Shown here: positions 8,574-17,967 of the stretch, piece by piece
Numbering within the stretch: the stretch's first letter is position 1
Layout of the letters: every line of letters begins with the position of its first letter
NCBI GenBank assembly: GCA_002733215.1
Contig: NVUY01000003.1
Coordinates: 1 to 64,000, forward strand
From: Sulfurovum sp.
GTDB lineage: Bacteria > Campylobacterota > Campylobacteria > Campylobacterales > Sulfurovaceae
DNA length: 64,000 nt
Direction of reading: 5' to 3'
The notes under the pieces: model-generated
Seen by the model: only the letters and a program-made list of their open reading frames with translations
What the model was told of the DNA's origin: nothing
Databases searched by the model: none
Program-made: the position numbers and the translations under genes

Positions 8574-11270
8574 ATGGAAAGGTTCGCCGTGTATGTCTCA
8601 AGTATTTTAAAATATCTTATACTTATTCTGATCTTTGTCATCATGATCGTTTACTCTATTTTAAATACCTCTATGGGTAATAAACTGGCCTATTTCTATA
8701 TCGCTGACAGGATCAGCGGGAAATCCAATATAGAGATCAAAGTCGTCTCCCTGAACTTCTATGATTACCCTGATGTTTCTACGGAACTACTTATAGAAGA
8801 TAAATACACCCTCAAAGCCCAGGGTAAGATCAAGGACTTTAAATACCTTGACCTGACCTACAACATCAGCAGTGACTGTCTGGAAAGTAATGTCTGTTCT
8901 ATTGATGATACGGTAGACATCAATGGAACCTTAACGGGTGGGTTCAAAGATATTCTCATCAAAGGAGAAGGGATCATACTCGATGGTGCCATCGTCTATG
9001 AGGGGACAAAAACGCGTAGAGCCGTTGAAGATCTCGATATTGCATTTTCCGATATCAACTCCACTAAACTCTTTGAGCTTTTTGAAGCAGATGCTGTCCT
9101 GCATGGCAAAGCAAACTTCAATGCACATTTTGACACCATCGGCAGCAGAGGTAAAAAAGGCTTTGTGACCTATGAGGTGAAAGACAATAATTTCTCAGAA
9201 TCAGATCTCACAGCTGATCTGAAAATCGATATGAATATCCATGACAACAACATTAGCTTTATCATGGATTTAACTATGCCTACTGCAACCCTCTCTGTCA
9301 TCAATGGAGTGTATGATACGGAGTTAAAACTGGCATCCGCAGTATATAACCTTGATATTAAAGAGCTAAAAGACCTGAAAAAACTTTTAGGTATTAAATT
9401 AACCGGTCCATTCTTCTCTTCCGGAGAGATCATCTATGACAAAAAGATCAAAGCCAAAGGCGTATCCGAAAGTTTTGGAGGCAATTTGAATATTGTCTAT
9501 GAAAAAAAGACATTTCACTTTTTTCTAAAAGATATCCCTTTTAACAATATCATGACAAGACTCACCTTCGCACCGCTATGGGATGCAAAGATGACAGGAA
9601 AGATCGTCTACGATGTATCTGAAAAAGAGATGCAGACAAAGATAAAACTCAAAGAACTGAAGTTTATACAAAAAGACCTGGTTGACCTTGCCCATAAAAA
9701 GTTCGGTCATGATTTAAACGAGGAAGTATTTACTCAGAGTAGTTTTGAAGCAACACTCAAAGACAAGGTTTTATCTTCCCATCTCAAAATAGCAAACGAC
9801 AAGAATTATGTGGTCTTACGGAACATAGAGCTTGACACTACACGAAAATCCATCGATACCATCATAGATATACAGATACAAAATCATAATATTGCAGGTA
9901 ACCTTTATCTAAGACATGACGGCTATGCCATGCATACACTTGATAGTTACCTTTCCTTTGACGGACTGCTTGAAAAACACTATAAAGTCAAACTTGACGG
10001 TCCTCTCAGCAATAAGTGGATCAACATGGATTTTACTTTGAGTGCAGCACGTCTTCCAAGCCATGTTGTTACCATTGTTGATGATGTCAATATCACAGGG
10101 CATGTCTATGGACCTTTTAAACGTTTATATATCAGAGGGGAAGGTACAGCGCTGGAGGGTCATGTAAAATTTGCTGGTCTCAAGGCGGGCGATGCAGTCA
10201 AAGATTTAACTTTTAAAATGACTGATATCCATGCCAAAAAGCTCTTTACACTTCTAGGAGAACCGACACTTCCAGGTGGTAAAGCAACGATAGCTGCAAA
10301 TGTTAAATATTTAGGTAAAGGAACACAAAAAGCCTCTCTGACCTATAGTCATAAAAATGGTAGGTACGAAACTCTGCCATTCGATCTTACATCACACATA
10401 GATATAGATAACAATCTTTACTCATTTTCTGCAGTGATCAATTCAAACAATACCAAGCTTGATCTCAGTAAAGGTCTCTTCGATGCAGACAAAGATCATA
10501 CGCATGCTTCTTACAATGTAAATATAAAAGATCTCTCAGAACTGGAGCCTCTTTTGGGAGAAAAATACATCGGTCCTTTTTATGCGACAGGAGAAGTCGA
10601 TCTTCCAAAAGATATAAAAAATGTCAAAGTAAGAGGTCTCACTAAAACGTTGGGTGGCTTGACCGATTTTCTCTATAAAGATGAGTTTCTCTATATAGAC
10701 TTTGAAGGTACTTCATTCAAGTATATACTAAACCTGCTTTCTTATCCGATCTTACTGGATGCTGATCTGAAAGGGAGCCTCAACTATGATTTTAAAAAAG
10801 AGCTTCTACTTCTCAATACAACACTGAACCATGCAAAATTTTTAGATCAGGAGATGATCGACGACGCCTATAAGGTATCAAGTATCGATCTCGCTCATGA
10901 AGTGTTTGATAAAGGTCGTCTAAAACTGAGCTATAAAAACAATATGATCCTGGGAGACCTGAAACTTGCCAATGGAAAAGGGTATCTATACTTAAGCAAT
11001 GCAGAGATCAATACCGCGGATGATACTGTCAGTGCTTTCTTTGACGTGAATCTGCAAACAAAAGCCTATAGCGGTAAGATATATGGTACGATCGAACATC
11101 CAAAAGTCAATCTCAATGTGCAAAAACTCATCAGACATGAAATGGATAGACAGATGGACGGCATCATAGGTCAAGGGAACCGGGAAATGATGGATAGTAT
11201 GCCTATGGGAAGTATGCCAAAAGATGTCGCTTCAGAAATGGGTGCAGGTTTTGTCGGGATGTTCTTTTAG
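8574..11270 (+). CDS. AsmA-like envelope protein, paralogue 2 (two repeat units)
   Basis: At 898 residues it is built like its upstream neighbour: one N-terminal membrane anchor (about 12-30) and two tandem beta-rich units. The first unit carries the paired cysteines (SDCLESNVCSIDD); the second shows RGEGTALEG and GLTKTLGG. The C-terminal block (DRQMDGIIGQ, then GAGFVGMFF) is nearly shared by all three paralogues. The ATG at 8574 is followed five codons later by a GTG that has GAAAGG ahead of it, so the true start may be 15 bases downstream. A TATGATATTATAA stretch at about 8544-8556 may be its own promoter. Probably periplasmic and involved in envelope maintenance, by fold resemblance only. 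Confidence 0.63.
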   Translation: MERFAVYVSSILKYLILILIFVIMIVYSILNTSMGNKLAYFYIADRISGKSNIEIKVVSLNFYDYPDVSTELLIEDKYTLKAQGKIKDFKYLDLTYNISSDCLESNVCSIDDTVDINGTLTGGFKDILIKGEGIILDGAIVYEGTKTRRAVEDLDIAFSDINSTKLFELFEADAVLHGKANFNAHFDTIGSRGKKGFVTYEVKDNNFSESDLTADLKIDMNIHDNNISFIMDLTMPTATLSVINGVYDTELKLASAVYNLDIKELKDLKKLLGIKLTGPFFSSGEIIYDKKIKAKGVSESFGGNLNIVYEKKTFHFFLKDIPFNNIMTRLTFAPLWDAKMTGKIVYDVSEKEMQTKIKLKELKFIQKDLVDLAHKKFGHDLNEEVFTQSSFEATLKDKVLSSHLKIANDKNYVVLRNIELDTTRKSIDTIIDIQIQNHNIAGNLYLRHDGYAMHTLDSYLSFDGLLEKHYKVKLDGPLSNKWINMDFTLSAARLPSHVVTIVDDVNITGHVYGPFKRLYIRGEGTALEGHVKFAGLKAGDAVKDLTFKMTDIHAKKLFTLLGEPTLPGGKATIAANVKYLGKGTQKASLTYSHKNGRYETLPFDLTSHIDIDNNLYSFSAVINSNNTKLDLSKGLFDADKDHTHASYNVNIKDLSELEPLLGEKYIGPFYATGEVDLPKDIKNVKVRGLTKTLGGLTDFLYKDEFLYIDFEGTSFKYILNLLSYPILLDADLKGSLNYDFKKELLLLNTTLNHAKFLDQEMIDDAYKVSSIDLAHEVFDKGRLKLSYKNNMILGDLKLANGKGYLYLSNAEINTADDTVSAFFDVNLQTKAYSGKIYGTIEHPKVNLNVQKLIRHEMDRQMDGIIGQGNREMMDSMPMGSMPKDVASEMGAGFVGMFF

Positions 11271-11289
11271 CCACATTCATCAACACTGT

Positions 11290-11306
11290 GGTATGATAAT
11301 AATATG
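11290..11306 (+). promoter_or_regulatory. Promoter-like motif abutting the start of paralogue 3
   Basis: GGTATGATAATA (11290-11301) is identical to the motif before paralogue 1, but here the ATG starts only 2 bases later (11304) and no Shine-Dalgarno is visible. If the motif is a -10 element, transcripts would begin at or just past the start codon. Confidence 0.35.
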
Positions 11307-12794
11307 TTTACATTTTTAAAATATTTTATTTTTATTTTGATCTTGATCTCTCTTGGTCTTTCTTACCTTCTCTATACTTCTTCTGGAAATCAGTATATCT
11401 ATCACTTTGCAGGATACAAACTCTCTCAAAAATCCGGTTTGAAAATTGAAGTCAAATCAATCAATATACGTGAGTATCCAGAAGTTATCGTTGAAATGAA
11501 TGTAGAAAGAAAAGCCAAACTCATATTTACTGGGGACCTCACTAACACTTGGATCGATATGGATTACACACTGACAAGTGACTGTATCGCATCGGATGTG
11601 TGTAAGATAGATGATAACATCAATGTTAAAGGACATGTCTCCGGACCATTTTCCCATCTCAACATCACAGGGGAAGGAATAGCTTTAGACGGGAATGTAA
11701 AATATAATGCCATTAAATTTACCGATAAATTCGAAGATATAAACCTCACTATGCATGAGGTGAACTCCACGAAACTCTTCACCCTGATGGGACAGGAAGC
11801 CATTATTAAAGGAAAAGCTGATGTGACAATGCTGTTTGATATCATGGATGAAAATAATAAGCAAGGGTCGCTTACCTATGATGTGAAAGATAACAACTTT
11901 TCAGGCATACCGTTAAATTTGCATACCACAGTAGATATAGACAATATGAAACAATCTTTTATCATAGATATCACTTCCCCTTTTTTAAAGCTCAATATCT
12001 CTGAAGGAACCTATGATCAAGAGAAAAAAGTTGCGAAAGCCTTTTATATCCTTGATATCAAAGATCTCGGAGCGCTGGAAACACTCCTGGGATACAAATA
12101 CTTAGGATCCTTCTATGCTATGGGAGAGATGAGCTACGACAAATATATAAGTATTAGCGGTCTTTCCAAGAGCTATGGCGGTATGATCGATTATATTTTT
12201 GAAAAAGACGGATTGAAAGTAGAACTTATTGATGTCTCTTTCAAAGACTTTATGCAACTCTTCCCTTTTCCCTCTATTATAGATGCCGATACCAGGGGGC
12301 ATATCTATTATAACTTTAGACAAGATACACTTGTGGTCAATACAACACTTAAAAATGCAAAATTTCTACCTAGCAGCATCGTAGATACTATCTATAAAAG
12401 ATCGGGTGTAAAGATGATGAAAGAGACTTTTGATGATTCTATATTAGAGGCAACTTATCATAACAATATTATCTTCGGAGATCTGAAACTTTCAAATCAA
12501 AAAAGCTATTTCCAACTCACCAATGTAAAAATGGATTCTGAAAAAGATATTCTTAATGCAAACTTTGACTTTAAGATGCAAAGACAGGAGTTTAGCGGTA
12601 AAATATTTGGCTCACTCGATGACCCGACTGTAGACCTTGATATGCACAAACTCATAATGTACCAAATGGACAAACAGTTAGACTCTATTATGGGTAAAAA
12701 AAGTCGAAAATTGATGGAAAAAATGCCTATGGGCGGTGTTGCCAAAGGAATGGCAGTAGGCATGGGTGCAGGTTTTGTGGGGATGTTCTTCTAA
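11304..12794 (+). CDS. AsmA-like envelope protein, paralogue 3 (single repeat unit)
   Basis: At 496 residues this is the one-unit version of the family: an N-terminal membrane segment (about 4-22), the cysteine pair (SDCIASDVCKIDD), one beta-rich unit with GEGIALDG, ETLLGYKYLGSF and GLSKSYGG, then the conserved tail with GAGFVGMFF. It shows where unit boundaries fall in the double-length paralogues. No ribosome-binding site is visible before the ATG. The gap from paralogue 2 is 33 bases, so it may be read through from upstream. A weak hairpin follows at 12810-12824. Role as in the neighbours: envelope, unknown specificity. Confidence 0.62.
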   Translation: MFTFLKYFIFILILISLGLSYLLYTSSGNQYIYHFAGYKLSQKSGLKIEVKSINIREYPEVIVEMNVERKAKLIFTGDLTNTWIDMDYTLTSDCIASDVCKIDDNINVKGHVSGPFSHLNITGEGIALDGNVKYNAIKFTDKFEDINLTMHEVNSTKLFTLMGQEAIIKGKADVTMLFDIMDENNKQGSLTYDVKDNNFSGIPLNLHTTVDIDNMKQSFIIDITSPFLKLNISEGTYDQEKKVAKAFYILDIKDLGALETLLGYKYLGSFYAMGEMSYDKYISISGLSKSYGGMIDYIFEKDGLKVELIDVSFKDFMQLFPFPSIIDADTRGHIYYNFRQDTLVVNTTLKNAKFLPSSIVDTIYKRSGVKMMKETFDDSILEATYHNNIIFGDLKLSNQKSYFQLTNVKMDSEKDILNANFDFKMQRQEFSGKIFGSLDDPTVDLDMHKLIMYQMDKQLDSIMGKKSRKLMEKMPMGGVAKGMAVGMGAGFVGMFF

Positions 12795-12809
12795 TTTATA
12801 GAACGCAAA

Positions 12810-12828
12810 ATGGGTAAAACCCATCTTT
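12810..12828 (+). terminator. Weak hairpin after the AsmA-like genes
   Basis: ATGGGT-AAA-ACCCAT is a 6-bp stem followed by CTTT. The short T-run makes it a weak intrinsic terminator at best. Between it and hemC (about 12830-12910) further small palindromes occur (CGCT...AGCG, GTGACTAGTCAC) with no identified role. Confidence 0.4.
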
Positions 12829-12910
12829 GGCTACGCTATCGCTGTGATTTACTCAGCGTAAGGCTCACGTGACTAGTCACGCAATAAGCAATTTGATAGG
12901 CTATCTTATC

Positions 12911-13864
12911 TTAAAGTCTCTCCGGCATCTCATCTTTAAATGCGATCTCTTCAGCTTTAGAGAGTATATCCAGTGCCCCGTCAACGATCATAGCTTCTGC
13001 CAACTCTTCTCCTAAAGTATCACACTCATTTAAAGTTGAAGTCAATTTTTTATGCATGATATTTGTACCATTGGGGTAACCAAGCATTGCTTTTACAGTA
13101 ATATTGTCACCGTTTATAACAGCATTGACCGCTACAGGTGCGGAACACCCTGCACCTATCTTAGAGACAAAATCACGTTCGAGTTTGGTACAAATGAAAG
13201 TATTTTCATCGTTAAGCGTCATAGCTATTTCACGAATTCTATCATCAGAACTCACGATCTCAATACCCAATGCAGCCTGTCCCATAGGGGGAATAAAGAA
13301 GTCAAGTTTCTCAACAAAAGGGATATCTTTAAGCAGGTCAAGTCTTTGAAGTCCAATATACGCAAGGATAATAGCATCATACTGCCCCTCTTTGAGCTTT
13401 CTAAGCCTGGTGTTGACATTTCCTCTAAGCTCTTTGACTTTCAGGTCAGGACGCTTCTCTAGGAGTTGCATACGTCTTCTAAGACTTGTCGTTCCTACTG
13501 TTGCCCCAAGGGGAAGTTCCTCTAAACCTTTATAGCTGTGGGAAAGCAGAACATCACTTTGGTCTTGACGTGTTGTGATCGCACAAAGCTCCAAGCCTTC
13601 CGGAATGTAAGTGGGTACATCTTTAAGAGAATGCACAGCTAAATGTGCATTTCCCTCAAGCATCTCATCTTCAAGCTCTTTGGTGAAATGTCCTTTCCCA
13701 CCTATGAGGGCTAAGGGTTTGTCGAGTATCTTATCACCTTTTGAAATAATTTCATTCAGTTCGACTGTGATCTGGGGAAATGATGTTTCGATTCTCTCTT
13801 TGATATGATATGCTTGCCAGAGAGCAAGATTGCTTGCTCTTGTTGCGATGATTAGTTTTTTCAC
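12911..13864 (-). CDS. hemC: Porphobilinogen deaminase (hydroxymethylbilane synthase)
   Basis: HemC polymerises four porphobilinogens to hydroxymethylbilane in haem biosynthesis. The N-terminus KKLIIATRASNLALWQA, the block GTTSLRRRMQL and the dipyrromethane-cofactor cysteine in GAGCSAPVAVNA identify it. Starting at the GTG at 13864 gives 317 residues, the usual length, beginning right at the conserved KKLIIATR block. The frame is open up to a TTG at 13912, which would add 16 poorly conserved residues; neither start has a strong ribosome site. It is the last gene of the ispB-hemA-proS-fxsA-dsb-hemC string, which also contains the haem-pathway gene hemA. Confidence 0.95.
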   Translation of the reverse strand: MKKLIIATRASNLALWQAYHIKERIETSFPQITVELNEIISKGDKILDKPLALIGGKGHFTKELEDEMLEGNAHLAVHSLKDVPTYIPEGLELCAITTRQDQSDVLLSHSYKGLEELPLGATVGTTSLRRRMQLLEKRPDLKVKELRGNVNTRLRKLKEGQYDAIILAYIGLQRLDLLKDIPFVEKLDFFIPPMGQAALGIEIVSSDDRIREIAMTLNDENTFICTKLERDFVSKIGAGCSAPVAVNAVINGDNITVKAMLGYPNGTNIMHKKLTSTLNECDTLGEELAEAMIVDGALDILSKAEEIAFKDEMPERL

Positions 13865-13946
13865 TATTTTTACTACTTTATTATTTTTATTAACTAAGTT
13901 TGGGTCTGCCAAACGTCAAAATAAACTCAACCCTGAAAAAGTGAGC

Positions 13947-14780
13947 TTATTTAGTGAGATCTTTATATCCCTCACGTGTTTTATCCCACTGGCCGTCTAT
14001 ATAGATGGTAGGTGTACCTGAAACCATCATTTTACCTGCAGCAATTTCATCCGCCTTCAATGCATCTTTAACCTCTTTTGCATTGATCTGCTCTGCAGTT
14101 ACAGTATATCCTGCATGTTTTTTCACCGCAGCCAGTATTTTTGTCATATCTGTCTCTTTCGGGTCGATCTTGAGTGAATAAAGCTTTTCAACCACATCTG
14201 CTTTACCTTCATGCTGTGCCACATACATCACACGCGTCAAGATGTCTGAAACAGGATGTATACGGAGCAGTGGTAAGTGGTAATAATAGACTGCTATCTT
14301 TGTAGGATTTTCTCTGGCTGCCTTATAAATAGCAGGGACAACATCCTGACAGAAGGGACATTGAGGATCAGAAAAGATCAGTACTTTATGCTTTGCATCT
14401 TTGTTACCAAAAAGTAAATGCTCATCATCATAATAGGAAGCAGGAACAGAAGGTTTTATCTCATCTCTATAGTCATTCCCTGTTTTTAGATCTACCAGGT
14501 GTCCTGTGATCAGCCCGTCTTTCACGAACATGGTTTCAGGTGCATGGATCTCTTTCTTTTGGTACTCCAGATCCATCGTGGTTAACAGAATGGTCCATCC
14601 AGGTAAGCGTTTATCTGTTTTAGACTCAAGAATCGTGATACCTTTTACTTTAACCTGTGGGTTTTTCACCACAGACCTTTTCACATATTTAAGTAATACT
14701 TTATCGTCCGGTTGCCCAGCGGCACTAAGAGCTACGGTCGCTGCGATCGTGCTCGTCAATAATTTCGACATCAATGACAT
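13947..14780 (-). CDS. Periplasmic thiol-disulfide oxidoreductase, DsbC/DsbG-like
   Basis: This is a thioredoxin-fold protein of about 277 residues with a signal peptide (MSLMSKLLTSTIAATVALSA). A redox motif CPFC sits at about residues 141-144 within FSDPQCPFCQ, and the cis-proline loop is VSGTPTIYIDG near the C-terminus. The ~100 residues before the thioredoxin domain could be the dimerisation part typical of DsbC-type isomerases; a role in disulfide shuffling of exported proteins or cytochromes is likely but unproven. The ATG at 14780 is favoured because AAGGAG sits 6 bases upstream; a start at 14786 would leave no spacing. It overlaps the upstream fxsA frame by about 55 bases. Confidence 0.8.
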   Translation of the reverse strand: MSLMSKLLTSTIAATVALSAAGQPDDKVLLKYVKRSVVKNPQVKVKGITILESKTDKRLPGWTILLTTMDLEYQKKEIHAPETMFVKDGLITGHLVDLKTGNDYRDEIKPSVPASYYDDEHLLFGNKDAKHKVLIFSDPQCPFCQDVVPAIYKAARENPTKIAVYYYHLPLLRIHPVSDILTRVMYVAQHEGKADVVEKLYSLKIDPKETDMTKILAAVKKHAGYTVTAEQINAKEVKDALKADEIAAGKMMVSGTPTIYIDGQWDKTREGYKDLTK

Positions 14781-15147
14781 TATCATCTCCTTGTTTTGTA
14801 AAATGTGTTGTTTGTTCAGGTGTTATTTTAGCGATAAATTGTAAATAACCTGTGTAAAAAAGTGCAATTACGCCCAAAAAGTCTGAAAAGACGCCAGGGA
14901 TTATAAGAAATATCGCACCTATAAAATAAGACATGCTGGCATTTTGAAATCTTTTCATGTCCAGTTTACCCTGTCTCATAGACTGCATATTTCCAAGCAT
15001 GGTCTGTGAAGACTTTTGTAAAAGCATCAAGCCCAGCATAAAAGAAAGTATGATCCATATCACTGACCAGAAGAAACCGATCTCCTCTCCGGTCTTTAAA
15101 GAGAGGTAAAGTTCGATGAGGAAAAAAGGTATCATTATAAAGATCAT
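14725..15147 (-). CDS. fxsA: FxsA-family membrane protein
   Basis: This is a 140-residue inner-membrane protein of the FxsA family (known in E. coli for relieving exclusion of phage T7 by the F plasmid; cellular role unclear). It has about three or four hydrophobic segments, the EIGFFWSVIW block, and LIIPGVFSDFLGVIALFY, which is the characteristic FxsA signature. The tail is polar and acidic. It starts at 15147, one base before the proS stop codon complement at 15149, and its 3' end overlaps the next gene, so translation is probably coupled along the operon. Confidence 0.85.
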   Translation of the reverse strand: MIFIMIPFFLIELYLSLKTGEEIGFFWSVIWIILSFMLGLMLLQKSSQTMLGNMQSMRQGKLDMKRFQNASMSYFIGAIFLIIPGVFSDFLGVIALFYTGYLQFIAKITPEQTTHFTKQGDDNVIDVEIIDEHDRSDRSS

Positions 15148-15148
15148 C

Positions 15149-16663
15149 TTAAAATCTTTCCAAAAGCAGATCAGCGATAGCTAGCGCTGATACTTCTTCT
15201 TTTTTCATACCGTCTCTGATGATAAATTCTACCACACCGTCAGCCAGTTTTTTACCGATGACCACAGCATGAGGTACACCAATGAGTTCATAATCTTTCA
15301 TCTTTGCACCGAATCTGTCTTTTCTCTCATCAAGCAGTACATCCACACCTTTTTCCAGCATCGCCGCATAAAGTTTTTCACCTAAAGCAACCTGCGCTTC
15401 ATCTTTAATGTTCGAAATAATGATCTGAAGATCAAAAGGTGCAGACTCTTTGGTCCAAACACAGCCTTTATCATCATGATTTTGTTCGATGATACCTGCG
15501 AGCAGACGGCTCACACCGATACCATAGGTTCCCATGACCATAGGCTGCGCTTTTCCGTTCTCATCTAAAAAGTTTGCTGCCAATGGCTCAGAGTACTGCG
15601 TTCCCAATTGGAAGATATGTCCTGCTTCTATCCCTTTGCTGTAATGCAATGCTCCACCACACCTTGTGCAGGCATCACCCTCTTGCACTGCAGAGATATC
15701 TGCATATTCCGGATTTTCATACACTGTACACTCTTTTAAATTATTATCAATCATACGTCTATCCACAGTATTTGGATTTTCAACATCAACTAAATCATTG
15801 GCATTTATGGAATTACAGGCTTTCACTTCTTCCAATAATTCCGACTCTTCCAAGACAAACTCAACTATTTCTGTAACACCTTCATCATAAAGTGCTTTCA
15901 TAGTCACTACTTTTATCTCAGTAGAAGCATCATAAGACTTAGATTGTGCTACAGCTGCTTCAATGTTGGCACCATACTCACAGTCAGGACAGACAACGAT
16001 CGTATCTTCTCCGGAATCAGCAAGCACCATGAACTCTTTAGAACCTGATCCGCCTATGGCACCTGAGTCTGCATCAACCACTCTGAATTCAAGTCCTAAA
16101 CGTGTAAATATCTTCTTATAGGTCTCTTCCATAAGAGCAAATTCTCTCTGCAGATCTTCTGTGCTTGCATGAAAACTGTAGCCGTCCTTCATCAAAAATT
16201 CCCGTCCGCGCATCAGCCCGAATCTTGGTCTTATCTCATCACGGAACTTGAGGTTGATCTGGTACAGGTTCAAGGGGAGTTGTTTATAACTTTTTACGCT
16301 TTGACGTACCATATTGACCATCATTTCTTCATGCGTTGGCCCCAGTATGAAGTCATTGTTCTTACGGTCTTTAAAACGAAGTAACTCTTTACCGTACTTC
16401 TCTAAACGACCGCTCTCTTCCCAAAGTGCTGCAGGAGTAACAAAAGAGAGGCTCACTTCCTGACACCCTGCTTTGTCCAACTCCTCTTTGACCACTGCAC
16501 GAACTTTATCAAGTATTTTTTTACCTAAAGGCAAAAAGTTATAAAGACCCGACCCGCCTACTGACTGTATAAACCCGCCTCTGATAAGGTAAATATGACT
16601 TGCCAGTGTTGCATCATTTGGTGTCTCTTTCGTAGTAGGAATTAATAATCTTGAAAATCTCAC
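15149..16663 (-). CDS. proS: Prolyl-tRNA synthetase with reduced editing insertion
   Basis: ProS charges tRNA-Pro. Class II motifs are clear: the motif 2 region [21 protein letters not shown] (in part, about 140-160), and [10 protein letters not shown] for motif 3. The C-terminal anticodon-binding domain includes [13 protein letters not shown]. The product is 504 residues, whereas bacterial ProS with a complete editing domain is about 570. The stretch between GANIEAA (about 231) and [13 protein letters not shown] (about 325) is only about 85-90 residues, against about 180 in E. coli, so the INS/YbaK-like editing domain is shortened. The GTG start at 16663 overlaps the hemA stop by 4 bases. 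Confidence 0.95.
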   Translation of the reverse strand: MRFSRLLIPTTKETPNDATLASHIYLIRGGFIQSVGGSGLYNFLPLGKKILDKVRAVVKEELDKAGCQEVSLSFVTPAALWEESGRLEKYGKELLRFKDRKNNDFILGPTHEEMMVNMVRQSVKSYKQLPLNLYQINLKFRDEIRPRFGLMRGREFLMKDGYSFHASTEDLQREFALMEETYKKIFTRLGLEFRVVDADSGAIGGSGSKEFMVLADSGEDTIVVCPDCEYGANIEAAVAQSKSYDASTEIKVVTMKALYDEGVTEIVEFVLEESELLEEVKACNSINANDLVDVENPNTVDRRMIDNNLKECTVYENPEYADISAVQEGDACTRCGGALHYSKGIEAGHIFQLGTQYSEPLAANFLDENGKAQPMVMGTYGIGVSRLLAGIIEQNHDDKGCVWTKESAPFDLQIIISNIKDEAQVALGEKLYAAMLEKGVDVLLDERKDRFGAKMKDYELIGVPHAVVIGKKLADGVVEFIIRDGMKKEEVSALAIADLLLERF

Positions 16664-17967
16664 GCCTTGTATCCTTTTGTATGGTGGTCATCTTTATACT
16701 GTTTAAAATCGATGTTGTCTGTATTTATATTAAACATTTTCTTCACTGCCTCTATACAGTTCGCATTTTTTTTCTCAGTGGAAGAGTGTCTCAAGTTTTG
16801 TGTCGGTTCATGTAAAAAACGTTTGAACATCTGCTCTGCCATTTTACGCATGTTCTCTTCTGCTTCTACAGGTACAAAACCTTTTTTCAGAGCTCGTTGC
16901 ATCTCCGCGTCTATCGCTTTGGTGACATGTTCTCTCATCTGCTTAATGACAGGTTCTATGGAGAGCGCTCTAAGCCATGTATAAAACTCTTCTCTGTACT
17001 TCTCTACTATCTCATTTGCCCTTAGTGCCTGCTCTTCACGGAGTGCATGATTATTTTGAGAGATCGCACGAAGGTCATCTATACGGAAAAGCTCAAGTTT
17101 TTCCATTCCTATATCTTCGATATCACGCGGTATTGCCATGTCGAACCAAAGCCTTGGTAATGCTTCATTTTCGATAAGGTCTTTAGTGACGATGACTTCT
17201 TTTGCAGAAGTGGCTGAAAAAAGAAGACGGTAACGATTGAGATACGTTGGAAGTTTATCCATCGTGCCTGCTTTTACATTTTCACCTAAAGTATGGGCGA
17301 CGAGTTCCACCTTCTCCTGATCTCTTCCCAGCATGATAACATCACACCCTGCTCTTAGCAAGTGTTTTGCAGCGAGTACACCCATTTCACCTGCACCTAC
17401 GACTACAGCTGTCGTGCCAGACATGTTATCGCCCAAAATCTTATGGGCCTGTGCCACAGCTACAGAAGCGATGGAGATAGGTTTTTGAGAAATATTGGTA
17501 GCATTTCGTACTTCTGCTGCACATCTTACAGCGTAAGATATCATACGGTTGAGCTTACGTCCTGCCGTTTTATTTTTATGTGAAAGCATAAATGCTTCTT
17601 TCACCTGTCCTGTAATTTGAGATTCGCCCACTACCAGTGAATCCAATGAAGCCACCACAGAGAAAATATGCTGCACTGCTTCTTCATCATCATAACGCTG
17701 TGCAGTCGTTTTCAATTCATAAAAATTCAGATCACTTTTTTGTGCCATCAATCCCAAAATGGCATGATACGAGGAAAAATTGTCTCTTGTTGCCAACACA
17801 AGCTCCACACGGTTACAAGTAGATATAATAAACACTTCATGTACAAACTCAAAGGTTACAAGCTGATCAAGCATCTCTATCTTTTCATCATCATTGGCAA
17901 ATGCCAACTTCTCTCTCTTCCCCTGGTCACAGTTTTTATGCGAAAAACTCACGACTTGATAATACAC
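16660..17967 (-). CDS. hemA: Glutamyl-tRNA reductase
   Basis: HemA reduces glutamyl-tRNA to glutamate-1-semialdehyde, the committed step of the C5 haem pathway. The catalytic cysteine is C51 in STCNRVELV, the NADPH-binding glycine motif is [16 protein letters not shown], and [16 protein letters not shown] is the family signature. At 435 residues it is full length. The start is a GTG at 17967 that shares a base with the ispB stop codon, and the stop overlaps the proS start. Together with hemC at the end of the operon it ties two haem steps to one transcript. Confidence 0.96.
   Translation of the reverse strand: MYYQVVSFSHKNCDQGKREKLAFANDDEKIEMLDQLVTFEFVHEVFIISTCNRVELVLATRDNFSSYHAILGLMAQKSDLNFYELKTTAQRYDDEEAVQHIFSVVASLDSLVVGESQITGQVKEAFMLSHKNKTAGRKLNRMISYAVRCAAEVRNATNISQKPISIASVAVAQAHKILGDNMSGTTAVVVGAGEMGVLAAKHLLRAGCDVIMLGRDQEKVELVAHTLGENVKAGTMDKLPTYLNRYRLLFSATSAKEVIVTKDLIENEALPRLWFDMAIPRDIEDIGMEKLELFRIDDLRAISQNNHALREEQALRANEIVEKYREEFYTWLRALSIEPVIKQMREHVTKAIDAEMQRALKKGFVPVEAEENMRKMAEQMFKRFLHEPTQNLRHSSTEKKNANCIEAVKKMFNINTDNIDFKQYKDDHHTKGYKA

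Noticed and set aside
12830..12910. Palindromes between the AsmA-like genes and hemC
   Set aside because: Several short inverted repeats, but no second copy in the window and no clear terminator features.
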